Below are positions 51,322 through 59,888 of a stretch of DNA of 64,000 bases, one piece after another. The stretch lies in contig NZ_CP086111.1 of NCBI RefSeq assembly GCF_016806835.2, positions 5,821,471 through 5,885,470 of the forward strand, in the 5' to 3' direction. This DNA comes from Skermanella rosea. Lineage in GTDB: Bacteria > Pseudomonadota > Alphaproteobacteria > Azospirillales > Azospirillaceae. The position numbers and the translations under genes are program-made. How positions within the stretch are numbered: the stretch's first letter is position 1; each line of letters opens with the position of its first letter. Below the pieces are notes generated by a model. That model did no database searches and had not been told where the DNA came from. It saw only the letters and a program-made list of their open reading frames with translations.

Positions 51322-52206
51322 TCAGGACTGCAGCGGCTTCCATGTTTTGCCGCCGTCCCGACTGGCCAGGATGACGTTCTTGTCGGTCACCGCGTAGAGC
51401 CTCTCGGGATCGGTAGGATCGGCCGCGAAGTGCAGCAGGACGGATTCGCCGAAACCGCTTCCGACCGTCTGCCAAGCCAAACTCGGCTCGGTGGTCCTGA
51501 GCAGGCCGATACCGACCTGGAATGCATAGACCGTGCCGTTCACGGTCGTCGCGACCATGGTCGCCGGTCGCTGGACCAGGGAGGCGGCTTGCCAGGTCCT
51601 GCCCGCATCACGGCTGATCATCAGGCCGCTGCGGGTGGCGGCGTAGACTGTATTCGGGTCCTTCCCGGATGCCGCGAGGTCGAATATGTCAGCGGGTGGC
51701 TTGCCCGCCATCTCCCAGATCTTTCCGCCGTCCCGACTGACCTGGACGCTCCCATAGTGGCCGTACAGGATGTTCGGGTCGGCTGCGCTGACATCCATGG
51801 AATGGAAGTCAACAGGGCCATTAACGCCTGCGGAAACCTGCCTCCAGGTCCTCGCGCCATCGCTTGAGGACAGAACGCCCAGGTTGCCGCCCCGTTCGGG
51901 ATGGCCGCTGGCGAAGAACGATCCGGGCCGGGCCGGGTTGGGCGTGAAGCCCATGTAGTCGTTCCGATTGTCGGATACCCGGGTCGCCGTGCCATCCGGG
52001 TTGGTCACCCAGACGCCATGGTGGGAGGCGAGATACAGTCGTGACGGATCCGTTGCATCGACGGCGATCCCATGCAGGTGGGAAACCTCCGACAGCCTCA
52101 CCGTCTCGGCGGCCCGCACCGGCCCGGCGAGAGCGGCACCGAGGAGCAGGGTCCCGGTTGCCGCGGCCAAAGCCCTGACAAACAGCCTGCGCTGCACATC
52201 ATTCAT
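51322..52206 (-). CDS. Secreted BNR-repeat protein (F510_1955-type glycosylhydrolase-like)
   Basis: 294 aa from the ATG at 52206 (MNDVQRRLFVRALAAATG); the frame is open upstream. Signal peptide to about residue 32, then a beta-propeller with several BNR/sialidase-type repeats (SSDGARTWRQV, SRDGGKIWEMAG, SRDAGRTWQAAS, SRDGGKTWKPL). Proteins like this are frequent in copper-resistance clusters though no enzymatic activity is established. Likely periplasmic. Confidence 0.7.
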   Translation of the reverse strand: MNDVQRRLFVRALAAATGTLLLGAALAGPVRAAETVRLSEVSHLHGIAVDATDPSRLYLASHHGVWVTNPDGTATRVSDNRNDYMGFTPNPARPGSFFASGHPERGGNLGVLSSSDGARTWRQVSAGVNGPVDFHSMDVSAADPNILYGHYGSVQVSRDGGKIWEMAGKPPADIFDLAASGKDPNTVYAATRSGLMISRDAGRTWQAASLVQRPATMVATTVNGTVYAFQVGIGLLRTTEPSLAWQTVGSGFGESVLLHFAADPTDPERLYAVTDKNVILASRDGGKTWKPLQS

Positions 52207-52286
52207 AGTCGATTTCCTTGTTTGTTTCGGGCCGCGTATCCGTCCCAGCGGTTCCCTTGCGTACAGCTTCGTACCGTCACGATGGG

Positions 52287-52772
52287 TCATGTCCGGATCC
52301 CTGCGGGATGACCAGGCTTCAGGACGCTCCGTCGGATATGCCAGAAGCCGAGTCCGGGAATGACCAGCCACTGGGCGAGTGGCGTCAGGCCGGTTCCCAA
52401 CCAGGGCAGTGTCGGCATCAGGTCCGAGTAGGACCAGGATCGGCGGATCTCGATGTTGAGCCACTCACTGAATACGGTGTAGCCGAGGCCCAGGATGACC
52501 GTCATGGCCGCGACGGGCAGAAAACCCTCGCGCGGCCAGGCCGGTCGTCCGCCGATCAGGAGCGCCAGCATCAGCGACATGGTTGCGATCAGTATGTCCC
52601 CGCCCGTGCAGTGGACGGCGGCGAAGACGATTTCTGCCGCCGTGCCGGTCTGCCAGAGCGTGTAGAGCGGCATGTGAGCGAACTCCCAAATGAGACTGCC
52701 CAGGGCGATCACCACCAGGTATCGGCGGATCGCCGAAAGCCAGTCATCCGGAGGCATCCACATGACGTTCAT
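52287..52772 (-). CDS. Small integral membrane protein, unknown
   Basis: 161 aa with four or five predicted membrane helices (YLVVIALGSLIWEFAHMPLY, ILIATMSLMLALLIGG, LPVAAMTVILGLGYTVF, PLAQWLVIPGLGF). Conserved-looking polar residues (EFAHMP, HCTGGD, SEWLN, SYSD) could form a metal site. Seen by memory in copper clusters near isoprenylcysteine methyltransferase-like genes. Start 52772; 12 bp separate it from the upstream methyltransferase stop. Confidence 0.6.
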   Translation of the reverse strand: MNVMWMPPDDWLSAIRRYLVVIALGSLIWEFAHMPLYTLWQTGTAAEIVFAAVHCTGGDILIATMSLMLALLIGGRPAWPREGFLPVAAMTVILGLGYTVFSEWLNIEIRRSWSYSDLMPTLPWLGTGLTPLAQWLVIPGLGFWHIRRSVLKPGHPAGIRT

Positions 52773-52784
52773 TTGCCGAAATCC

Positions 52785-53462
52785 CTAGGCACCCGCAGCC
52801 CCGCCCTGTCTCGGTCCAGCGGCATTCCGACCGCCGAGGCGTGGAAACCAGGCGGTGGTGACGGCGGCGTAACGCCCGTATTCGGCTCCGAACGTCCGGG
52901 CGGCTTCGCGCTCCTCGGATCGGGCCAGACGCACGTACATGAGAACGAGCAGCGGGAACATCGCGAGCGTCAGGATGGTCGGCCACTGGAGCAGGAAGCC
53001 GAACAGAATGGCGATGAAGGCGATGTACTGGGGGTGCCGAACATAGGCATAGGCGCCCGTCGTGGCGAGCCGGCGGTGTCGCTGCGCCTCGAAGAGCACC
53101 TTCCAGGCCGCCGAGAGCAGGATGAAGCCGCCCAGGATCACCAGGTTGCTGAAGACGTGGAGGACGTTGAAGTGCGGATTGCCCTTCAGGCCGAAGATCG
53201 TTGACCAGAGGTGACCGGCATCGTGCGACAGCAGGTCCAGACCCGGATAACGGGTCTGAAGCCAGCCCGAGAGTAGGTAGATGGTCAGCGGGAAGCCGTA
53301 CATCTCGGTGAACAGGGCGACGATGAAGGCACTGAAGGCCCCGAAGGAGCGCCAGTCCCGCGGCGATTGCGGCTTGCCGAAACTAAAGGCGAAGATGATG
53401 AAAATGGCCGAGTTTAGGATGACCAGCATCCACAGTCCGTAGGCCGGGGCATCGTGGGTCAT
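52785..53462 (-). CDS. Isoprenylcysteine/phospholipid methyltransferase-like membrane protein
   Basis: 225 aa with five or so membrane helices. The C-terminal part has the ICMT/PEMT signature: TTGAYAYVRHPQYIAFI and the SEEREAARTFGAEYGRYAA segment, which bind S-adenosylmethionine in this superfamily. Substrate unknown; members occur commonly in copper and other metal islands. The start overlaps the DUF2933 stop by 4 bp. Confidence 0.78.
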   Translation of the reverse strand: MTHDAPAYGLWMLVILNSAIFIIFAFSFGKPQSPRDWRSFGAFSAFIVALFTEMYGFPLTIYLLSGWLQTRYPGLDLLSHDAGHLWSTIFGLKGNPHFNVLHVFSNLVILGGFILLSAAWKVLFEAQRHRRLATTGAYAYVRHPQYIAFIAILFGFLLQWPTILTLAMFPLLVLMYVRLARSEEREAARTFGAEYGRYAAVTTAWFPRLGGRNAAGPRQGGAAGA

Positions 53463-53749
53463 GGCGAGCCTCTCTCGTTCAGGTCGGCGTCATCACTCCG
53501 GCTGGCGCGGTCGCCGTGTCCATGCCCGCCATGCCCACCGTGCCCGCCATGCATGAACAGGTGCATCAGCGGGCAGGCCGCCAGAAGCAGCCACGGCAGC
53601 GCGCCGAAAACGTGAGCCGTGTGCTCTGTCAGCAGGAAGAAAGCCGCCACCGCCAGAAAGCCGAGCAGAACGACGCCGCTCCTCGAGCGCCACCATGAGC
53701 TTTCCGGCCGATGCGTCTCGGCATTCCGATTGGCGTAATCGTGCGTCAT
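53459..53749 (-). CDS. DUF2933 family small membrane protein
   Basis: 96 aa from the ATG at 53749. Two short membrane helices (SGVVLLGFLAVAAFFLLTEH and LPWLLLAACPLMHLFMH) followed by a Gly/His-rich tail (GGHGGHGGHGHGD) that probably binds metal. The layout, two helices ending in CPLMHLFMHGGHG, is the DUF2933 pattern seen in copper loci. It is coupled to the methyltransferase gene downstream. Confidence 0.8.
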   Translation of the reverse strand: MTHDYANRNAETHRPESSWWRSRSGVVLLGFLAVAAFFLLTEHTAHVFGALPWLLLAACPLMHLFMHGGHGGHGGHGHGDRASRSDDADLNERGSP

Positions 53750-53768
53750 GATTGCCTCCCTTGGCTGG

Positions 53769-54491
53769 TCACATCGTTCCCATGGGGCCGGACAGGAGTT
53801 GGTCGGCGATCTTTCGCTGCTCATCGGTCAGCGCGGCATAGAGGGGCTTGGCAGCAACCGCCAAATCGTTGAGGCTGTTCAGTCGGGCTGAAAGTGCCTT
53901 CTGCTGGAAGGCAAGGCGCTCCGGCCATGAGGATGGCATGCCGCCTTTTGTCATCTGTTCATGCATCGACTGGTGAGTCCTGGCGCTCTCCCGCAGGATG
54001 TTCGCGAAGGCCTCCCACTGTGGTTTCTGAGCGTCCGTGATCCTGAGTTCCGTCTTCAGGAAAGCGATCCGGCCCTCGACATGCTCGAAGGGCATGCCTA
54101 TGCCGTCCTGCCGGCCCATCATCATTTGGCGCATCATGGGCATCATCTGCCCCATGTTTCCCATCATTCCCATGTCGCCCATCATTCCCATGTTTCCCAT
54201 CATTCCCATGTCGCCCATCATTCCCATGTCGCCCATCATGTTGGTCTGGCCGCGCGGCTGCTGAGTGCCTGGTTGGACGACCATGCCGCTGCCCATGCCT
54301 TGGCCGGTCCCGGGGGCGTTGCCGGCCTGACCCGCATTCGGCACTTCCCGGGGCTGTGCTGCGCCAGTGCCGTCGGGATGGTGGGAGGTATGGTCCTGAT
54401 CGATGGTTTGTGCCTGGGCAGCCGCCATCATGGCGACCAGCGCGAAAACCGGCAGCATTGTACGGGTGAGAGACAACATCGTGTCCTCCAT
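53769..54491 (-). CDS. Spy/CpxP-like periplasmic protein with Met-rich repeats
   Basis: 240 aa. Signal peptide (to about residue 27), a Gly/Pro/Gln-rich stretch, then eight or so MGDMGMM/MGNMGMM repeats and MMPMMRQMMMG (about 85-127), rich in Met for Cu(I). The rest is helical with LRITDAQKPQWEAF and LTDEQRKIADQLL, the LTxxQ motifs of Spy/CpxP. A periplasmic chaperone or copper buffer is likely. An alternative start is the ATG of MLSLTRTML at 54479. Confidence 0.78.
   Translation of the reverse strand: MEDTMLSLTRTMLPVFALVAMMAAAQAQTIDQDHTSHHPDGTGAAQPREVPNAGQAGNAPGTGQGMGSGMVVQPGTQQPRGQTNMMGDMGMMGDMGMMGNMGMMGDMGMMGNMGQMMPMMRQMMMGRQDGIGMPFEHVEGRIAFLKTELRITDAQKPQWEAFANILRESARTHQSMHEQMTKGGMPSSWPERLAFQQKALSARLNSLNDLAVAAKPLYAALTDEQRKIADQLLSGPMGTM
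54120..54245. repeat. In-gene tandem repeats encoding Met-rich motif
   Basis: Imperfect tandem copies of an 18- to 24-base unit (CCCATCATTCCCATGTC/TTTC) inside the Spy-like gene, all in frame and encoding GMMGDM/GNM units. Such repeats can expand or contract by slippage and thereby change the number of Met ligands. Confidence 0.75.
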
Positions 54492-54625
54492 CTGTCATCT
54501 GGGTCGAGGCTGCCCCGAACGAACTCCACACGGAGCGCCCGGGAGACGAGTTGCAGCCACATGGACCGGGTCCGATATCCTTGACCAAACCGAAATTCAG
54601 GTTGGGCGCGGACGGACTCGTGGCG

Positions 54626-55036
54626 TCAGATGATCAGACGTGGAGGACGCTGGGCGGGAGAGCTGCCGATGCCCTCGGGTATCATGGGTGCGGGGAGATG
54701 GTTGGCCATAACCAAGCGCGGGACACTTACCGCGACAGCGTCCGTGATCAGGCCGCCGTGCATGGTGGCGCACTGCGCCACGCTACAGCAGACGCCGCCC
54801 TCGGGGAGGCCCTCATCGGCACAAGGAGCCTGGTCGCGGTCACGGGTGGCAGTCGTTTCGTCGATCGTCACAGCCGCCGCGTGCTCGTGCGGGGCCGCGG
54901 ACCGGTCGTAAGGCACCAGGATGGCGTGGCTCGGGGCGGCGTAGACGAGCAGCGTCGCCAGCATAAGCAGGCACACCATCGCCGTCCTGAACGTCGCCCA
55001 CGATCCACGCCACATGGCGATTACTTTCATTCCCAC
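54626..55036 (-). CDS. Cys-containing secreted protein, copy 1
   Basis: 136 aa. Signal peptide ending APSHA near residue 38, then a short mature part with His (APHEHA) and Cys residues in APCADEG and GVCCSVAQCATMHGG. The paralogue at 56500-56910 is the same length and about two-thirds identical, with Cys and His positions kept (VCCSVAQCATMH). No family recognised; a metal-binding periplasmic peptide is plausible. An FNR-type box lies about 100 bp upstream. Confidence 0.65.
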   Translation of the reverse strand: MGMKVIAMWRGSWATFRTAMVCLLMLATLLVYAAPSHAILVPYDRSAAPHEHAAAVTIDETTATRDRDQAPCADEGLPEGGVCCSVAQCATMHGGLITDAVAVSVPRLVMANHLPAPMIPEGIGSSPAQRPPRLII

Positions 55037-55133
55037 TCTGGTGAAGGTGCCGCAGGTTCAGGCACCAGCCGCTCCGGCAGGTTAAGACGATGAACCGGCA
55101 CATGCAATATTACGGCGTTCCGGGACAACCGCA

Positions 55134-55147
55134 TTGATCGAGATCAA
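55134..55147. promoter_or_regulatory. FNR/CRP-type box upstream of copy 1
   Basis: TTGATCGAGATCAA matches the FNR consensus TTGAT-N4-ATCAA exactly. It lies 98 bp upstream of the start codon of the Cys-containing protein gene (minus strand) and just behind the end of the beta-propeller gene (stop at 55193). Oxygen- or nitric-oxide-dependent control by an FNR, FixK or NnrR-type protein is suggested. Confidence 0.65.
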
Positions 55148-55192
55148 GAAAGCGGTTGAGGGTGCAGCTTGCGCTTGAACCAGCCCGACTAC

Positions 55193-56332
55193 TCACCTCG
55201 GCATCGACCGGTATGTTACGCCGTTGGGACCACGCCCCACCGCGAAGGTTGTCAGGACCCGCCGTGTCGCGGTGTCGATTACAGAGACGGTGCTGTCCAC
55301 GATATTGGTGACGAGGACGACGGCTCCGTCATCGCTCAGGCTGACACCATGCGCTCCTTTTCCAGTGCGAATAGTATCGATGACGCGACCGGCGGCCACG
55401 CTGATCACTGAGACGGTGTCGGCCGGTTCGGCGTCCGTGCCCTGGTTGGCGGCGTAGACAAAGCGCCCATCCGGTGTGGCGTGGACCTGGATCGGGTTCC
55501 GCCCGACTTCGATCGTTCCGATCAGGGTCCGCGAGGCGGTGTCAACCACGGCGACACGGTTTTCATCGCGCAGCGAGACGTAAACACGGCCGCCGTTCGG
55601 GGTGAAACCGACCTGAACCGGCGTGGTGCCGACCGGGATCCGCGCCACTTCCGTGAGCGAATTGGTATCAATGACGGACAGGCTGCCGTCCTGAACGTTG
55701 GCGACGTAGACCTCGCGCCCGTTCGGGCTTATCCGAAGTCCATGCGGATAGCGACCGGTAGCGATCGTCTTGACCACCGACATCCGCGCCAGATCCACCA
55801 CACTGACGGTGTTGTCGCCAGCGTTGGTCACGAATGCCCGCCGACCGTCCGGCCCAGGGACGACATGGGCCGGATGGGCGCCGACACTGATCTCCCCGAC
55901 GGGACCTTTGGCTAGGAACGCCGCATCGAAGACCAGCAGCCGTCCCTTGGTCTCACCCGCATCATGTGTGGCTCCGCCATGGCTGTGTCCGTGACCGTCG
56001 GTGACCGGGGCGCCGACCGCCAGAAGCCGGGTGCCGTCTGTCGTGATTTGGACGTTATGCGGCGAGATCGGGATCGGAGTCGTCGTAACCCGGGTGGTGG
56101 CGAGATCGATCGCGCTGATGGAATTGCCATGCTCATCGGCGGTGTAAACGAAGCCTCCTTCAATCACCATGGGAGTTTGTGCGTGGGCTGTGCCGACGGC
56201 AAGCGTCGCCACGACTGCCGCGACAAGCGGCAGCAGGGACAGTCGCCTGACTTCGTGGTCGCGGCCGGGAAGCGTCCCTTTCGAGTTGCGAGAAAATTGC
56301 GGAAAGTTGATGCTCATGATCATCCTGTTCAC
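55193..56332 (-). CDS. YVTN-type seven-bladed beta-propeller, secreted
   Basis: 379 aa. N-terminal signal region (LSLLPLVAAVVATLAVGTAHA) preceded by about 30 residues, so an internal start may be used. Repeated units such as FVTNAGDNTVSVVDLA, YVANVQDGSLSVIDT and LVTNIVDSTVSVID are YVTN propeller blades, seven of them. A His-rich insertion (DGHGHSHGGATHDAG) near residue 110 may bind metal. Periplasmic; function unknown. It is flanked on both sides by the duplicated Cys-containing genes. Confidence 0.78.
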   Translation of the reverse strand: MNRMIMSINFPQFSRNSKGTLPGRDHEVRRLSLLPLVAAVVATLAVGTAHAQTPMVIEGGFVYTADEHGNSISAIDLATTRVTTTPIPISPHNVQITTDGTRLLAVGAPVTDGHGHSHGGATHDAGETKGRLLVFDAAFLAKGPVGEISVGAHPAHVVPGPDGRRAFVTNAGDNTVSVVDLARMSVVKTIATGRYPHGLRISPNGREVYVANVQDGSLSVIDTNSLTEVARIPVGTTPVQVGFTPNGGRVYVSLRDENRVAVVDTASRTLIGTIEVGRNPIQVHATPDGRFVYAANQGTDAEPADTVSVISVAAGRVIDTIRTGKGAHGVSLSDDGAVVLVTNIVDSTVSVIDTATRRVLTTFAVGRGPNGVTYRSMPR

Positions 56333-56499
56333 GTTCGCTCAGGCCCGATACTCGATGGTTGTCATCATACCGGTAGCCATGTGGTGGTGATCCCGAACGG
56401 CTCCCTGCGGAGATGCCGGGGACTTAAAGGCTATGGCCACGGGTGGCTGGGTCCGACGTCCGTTGCCGAACCTTGGCGCGGGCGGACTCACTCGTGGCG

Positions 56500-56910
56500 T
56501 CAGATGATCCGGCGGGGAGGGCGCAGGGCGGGAGGGCTGCCGACGCCCTCGGACATGGCGGGAGCGGGCAGATTGCTGGACAGGTCAAGGTCCGGGATGA
56601 GCGTCTCGACAGCACCCGCGGTCAGACCAGCGTGCATGGTGGCGCACTGCGCCACGCTACAGCAGACGCCGTCGTCGAGGCGGTCCTCATCAGTGCAAGG
56701 GGCCTGGTCGTGGTCAAGGACGGCAGTGGTTTCGTTGGCCGTCGCGGTCACCGCGTGCTCGTGCGGGGCCACGGACCGGGCATGAGACATCAGGCTGGCG
56801 TGGCTCGGGGCGGCGTAGACGAGCAGCGTCGCCAGCATCAGCAGGCTCGCCATCCCCGTCCTGAACGTCACCCACGACCCGCGCCACATGTCGATTACTT
56901 TCAGTCCCAC
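56500..56910 (-). CDS. Cys-containing secreted protein, copy 2
   Basis: 136-aa paralogue of the product of 54626-55036: same start (MGLKVIDMWRGSWVTFR versus MGMKVIAMWRGSWATFR), same signal peptide end (APSHA), same DQAPC and GVCCSVAQCATMH segments and the same C-terminus (RPPRRII/RPPRLII). DNA similarity extends some tens of bases on each side. It also has an FNR-type box about 100 bp upstream. Function unknown. Confidence 0.65.
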   Translation of the reverse strand: MGLKVIDMWRGSWVTFRTGMASLLMLATLLVYAAPSHASLMSHARSVAPHEHAVTATANETTAVLDHDQAPCTDEDRLDDGVCCSVAQCATMHAGLTAGAVETLIPDLDLSSNLPAPAMSEGVGSPPALRPPRRII

Positions 56911-57006
56911 TATGGTGATGATGCCATTGAGCAGACACCAACCGCTCCGTCAGGCTGATGCGACGGGTTGGCATCGACACCATGATGGAGGTTTGGAACA
57001 GCCGCC

Positions 57007-57020
57007 TTGATCATGATCAA
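57007..57020. promoter_or_regulatory. FNR/CRP-type box upstream of copy 2
   Basis: TTGATCATGATCAA is a perfect palindrome and exact match to TTGAT-N4-ATCAA, 97 bp upstream of the start of the second Cys-containing gene. The same arrangement at copy 1 suggests the box was duplicated with the gene and is functional. Confidence 0.7.
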
Positions 57021-57070
57021 GGAAGCCGTACAGGCTGCATCCTGCTCTCGAGGCCCTGCCTCCGGGACAG

Positions 57071-58420
57071 TCAGGAGACCCATGGGAGCGTAATCAAGGC
57101 GCGCAGCCCGCCGGACGGGCGGTTCTCCAGGACCAGATCGCCGCCATGCCCCCTGATGACCGACCGGGCCACCGTCAAGCCGAGACCGAAGCCGCCGGTT
57201 TCCCTGTTGCGGGACTCCTCAAGACGGTAGAACGGGTTGAACACCGTTTCCAGTTCGCTGTCGGGGATGCCCGGACCCTCGTCGTCGATCGAGATCACCA
57301 GACGGTCCGGCAGAGTCTCCAGGATCACAGTGGCGGAGGCGCCATACTTGACCGCGTTCCCGGCCAGGTTCGCCAAGGCGCGCTTCAGGCCGATCGGACG
57401 GCATCTCATCGTTGCCCCGGTGGGACCCCGGAAACACGCCGGACGCCCCGCATCGGACAAGTCGTCACAGATGGTCGCCAGCAGCGCGCTGATATCGACC
57501 ACCTTGGTGTCCTCCCGTCCTCCATCGTCCCTGAGAAATGACAGCGTGGCGGACACCATGGCCTCCATTTCGTCCAGCTGGGCCACGATGCGGTCACGCT
57601 CTTCGCCCTCTTCGATGAATTCCGCGCGCAGCCGGATGGTCGTGATGGGAGAGCGAAGATCGTGAGAGATGGCGGCAAGCATCTGTGTCCGATCCGTTAC
57701 CAGGGTGCGGATCCTGCCCTGCATCTCGTTGAACGCCATGGCAGCCTCCCGCACCTCTTCCGGCCCATGAACCGGCAGGGGCGGCGCTGTCACATCAACC
57801 CCGAGCCGCCGCGCCGCGCGGGCGATGCTCCTGAACTCGGCGGTGCAGACGCGGACCAGATAGATGGAGACGGCCAGGATGGCGAGCGACATCAACGTGG
57901 TCGGAACGATGAAGTGCCGGTCCTGCCTGTCCAGGGTGCTCAGTGCCGTCGCCCGAGCGTTGATCCAGCTTCCGTCGGGCAGCCTTGTCGATACCAGCAG
58001 AACATGGTCGGCGCCGTGTCCCTCCGCCGCGTAGGCGACGCGCAGGCCGTTGCCGTGGATCCCGGGAACCAGCTGCTGCAGGCGTCGCACCAGCATGTCG
58101 AGTCGGTCGTCTCGGGCGGACGCCTCCTCGACCAACGGAATGGCGCTCCAATGGGTGGTGAGGCCGCGGCCGGACAGGGAATGCGCGGCACTCTCGCGCT
58201 CCTCGGGCGGCAGGGCCATGACGGCTTGTTTGACCGCAGCAATCCGCTCGGCCGCGACCCGCTCATCAGCCAGGTCTGCCTGATACGACAGGTAGGATTG
58301 GTACCAGACCATGCTGAGCAGGTGCGACAGAGCCAGTGCTACCAGCAGGATCGCCACGGCACGGCCGACGATAGTGTTTGGCGCCATCAATTGCAGAGCC
58401 GCCACCACCCTCGCCATCAA
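57071..58420 (-). CDS. Sensor histidine kinase of an OmpR-type two-component system
   Basis: 449 aa: TM1 (about 18-40), a periplasmic sensor region of about 125 residues, TM2 (about 170-190), HAMP, HisKA with AAISHDLRSPITTIRLR (phospho-His about 254), HATPase with NLAGNAVKYG (N box), DEGPGIP (G1) and GFGLGLTVAR (G2). It sits in the inner membrane and overlaps the regulator gene by ATGA. In a copper island a CusS/CopS-like metal sensor is likely, but the sensor region shows no obvious Met/His motif. Confidence 0.88.
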   Translation of the reverse strand: MMARVVAALQLMAPNTIVGRAVAILLVALALSHLLSMVWYQSYLSYQADLADERVAAERIAAVKQAVMALPPEERESAAHSLSGRGLTTHWSAIPLVEEASARDDRLDMLVRRLQQLVPGIHGNGLRVAYAAEGHGADHVLLVSTRLPDGSWINARATALSTLDRQDRHFIVPTTLMSLAILAVSIYLVRVCTAEFRSIARAARRLGVDVTAPPLPVHGPEEVREAAMAFNEMQGRIRTLVTDRTQMLAAISHDLRSPITTIRLRAEFIEEGEERDRIVAQLDEMEAMVSATLSFLRDDGGREDTKVVDISALLATICDDLSDAGRPACFRGPTGATMRCRPIGLKRALANLAGNAVKYGASATVILETLPDRLVISIDDEGPGIPDSELETVFNPFYRLEESRNRETGGFGLGLTVARSVIRGHGGDLVLENRPSGGLRALITLPWVS

Positions 58421-59142
58421 GCTCGCTCGACATCCGCGGTGAGAACATAGCCGGACCCCCGTATCGTCTTGATGAGTGGCCTGGAAGATGTGTCGTCACC
58501 CATCTTATGCCTGAGACGGCTGACCTGGACATCGACGCTCCTGCCGTAGCCGTGGATGCGGTTTCGCGCGAGTTCCAGCAACTGGTCGCGGCTCAGCACC
58601 TGGCCGGGCCGCTCCAGAAAAGCGAGAAGCAGGTCGTACTCGGCGCCCGTGAGGGTGACCAGGGCTCCGGGCGGGGATGTCAGCTCCCGCCGGACGAGGT
58701 CCAGAGCCCATCCGGAAAAACGGTACTCATGCGGTGCCTTGACGATGTCGGAGTGAGAGCTGGCCGTGCGGCGAAGAACGGCCCTGATGCGGGCGAGGAG
58801 TTCTCGGGGGTTGAACGGCTTCGGGAGGTAGTCGTCGGCTCCCACCTCCAGGCCGACGATCCGGTCAGTTTCCTCGCTCATCGCCGTCAGCATGATGATG
58901 GGGATGTCGGGGTTCCCGGCCTCGGGCGATCGAAGTTCGCGGCAGAGCTTGAGCCCGTCGTCCCCGGGCAGCATCAGATCGAGGACGATGAGGTCGAAAC
59001 GGGCGGCCTCGAGGGCCCGCCGCATCTCGGCTCCGTCCCGACAGGCGGTCGATCGGAATCCATGTCGCTCCAGGAAGCGGCCGAGCAGATCCCGGATTTC
59101 CTGATGGTCGTCAACAATAAGGATGTGGGCTGCGGTTTCCAT
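58417..59142 (-). CDS. OmpR/PhoB-family response regulator
   Basis: 241 aa from the ATG at 59142; the frame is open further upstream, but METAAHILIVDDHQE is the receiver start. Phospho-Asp in LIVLDLMLPGDDG (about 54), Lys in YLPKPFNPRE, then a winged-helix domain (about 135-238) with LTGAEYDLLLAFLERPG and RSVDVQVSRLRHKMG. It is followed directly by its kinase gene (overlap). A short palindrome just upstream of the start may serve autoregulation. Confidence 0.9.
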   Translation of the reverse strand: METAAHILIVDDHQEIRDLLGRFLERHGFRSTACRDGAEMRRALEAARFDLIVLDLMLPGDDGLKLCRELRSPEAGNPDIPIIMLTAMSEETDRIVGLEVGADDYLPKPFNPRELLARIRAVLRRTASSHSDIVKAPHEYRFSGWALDLVRRELTSPPGALVTLTGAEYDLLLAFLERPGQVLSRDQLLELARNRIHGYGRSVDVQVSRLRHKMGDDTSSRPLIKTIRGSGYVLTADVERA

Positions 59143-59144
59143 GA

Positions 59145-59165
59145 CATCTAGATAACACCTAGATG
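59145..59165. promoter_or_regulatory. Palindrome upstream of the response-regulator gene
   Basis: CATCTAG and CTAGATG form perfect 7-bp arms around ATAACAC, beginning 2 bp upstream of the start codon at 59142 (minus strand). It could be an autoregulatory site or affect translation initiation. The gap up to 59483 otherwise shows no gene; it is the shared upstream region with the divergent Csp-like gene. Confidence 0.45.
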
Positions 59166-59483
59166 GGTGCTCTGATGCAGGCTCTTCTGCTTCAAAGAGT
59201 TTCTGTTTGTTACGAAGTGTTACAAGTGAGCCTGGGCGCGAAACGGCTAGACGATGTGGAATGTTTGAAGGGCACCAACCGGATGAGGAAGCCGTCATGA
59301 ACATGGCCACGTGCTCAGACATTCTTGAAGGAGTTATCTGAACGAGATCATGTCCTTACTGAAAGCATCTTCTGTTTCGGACGCTGGAACGATATACGCG
59401 CTAGATCGCACCTCTATTACGGCTGGAAAGAAGAGGCGCTATGTTGGGTCAAGCCTTTACGTCAAACATTGGGAGAACATGAG

Positions 59484-59888
59484 ATGCTAGCTCGCGAGAT
59501 GATCGGAACACACCCTGAAGTAAAGGGGAACATCAATGATGCCCTGATCCGCTGCATCGAGGAGTGTTACTCCTGCGCCCAGACCTGCATCTCGTGCGCG
59601 GATGCCTGCCTCGCTGAAGACATGGTCAAGGAGCTTCGCCAGTGCATTCGGCTCAACCTTGACTGTGCGGACATCTGTGCTGCCACTGGATCGGTTGCGA
59701 CTCGCCGTACGGGGTCGAATGAAGAACTGATCCGCTTGACGCTGCAAGCCTGCGCGGCCGCTTGCCGTATCTGTGGTGCTGAATGCGACAGCCATGCATC
59801 GATGCACGAGCATTGCCGGATCTGCGCGGAATCCTGCCGACGCTGTGAGCAGGCTTGTCAGTCAGCACTTCAGAGCATGGCCGCCTGA
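59484..59888 (+). CDS. Four-helix Cys-rich copper storage protein (Csp/DUF326-like)
   Basis: 134 aa from the ATG at 59484 (RBS GGGAGAA). 18 Cys residues, mostly in CxxxC spacing along amphipathic helices (CIEECYSCAQTCISCADAC, CADICAAT, CAAACRICGAEC, CRICAESCRRCEQAC), the layout of Csp proteins that hold many Cu(I) ions inside a four-helix bundle. No signal peptide, so the cytosolic Csp3-like form. Divergent from the two-component system. Confidence 0.85.
   Translation: MLAREMIGTHPEVKGNINDALIRCIEECYSCAQTCISCADACLAEDMVKELRQCIRLNLDCADICAATGSVATRRTGSNEELIRLTLQACAAACRICGAECDSHASMHEHCRICAESCRRCEQACQSALQSMAA

Noticed and set aside
54120-54245. Regularly spaced repeats that might suggest a CRISPR array
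   Set aside because: The repeats are contiguous without unique spacers and are in frame with a Met-rich protein; no cas genes nearby.
59325-59483. N-terminal extension of the Csp-like protein
   Set aside because: The frame is open upstream, but the sequence has no Cys-rich helix character and a good RBS stands directly before the ATG at 59484.
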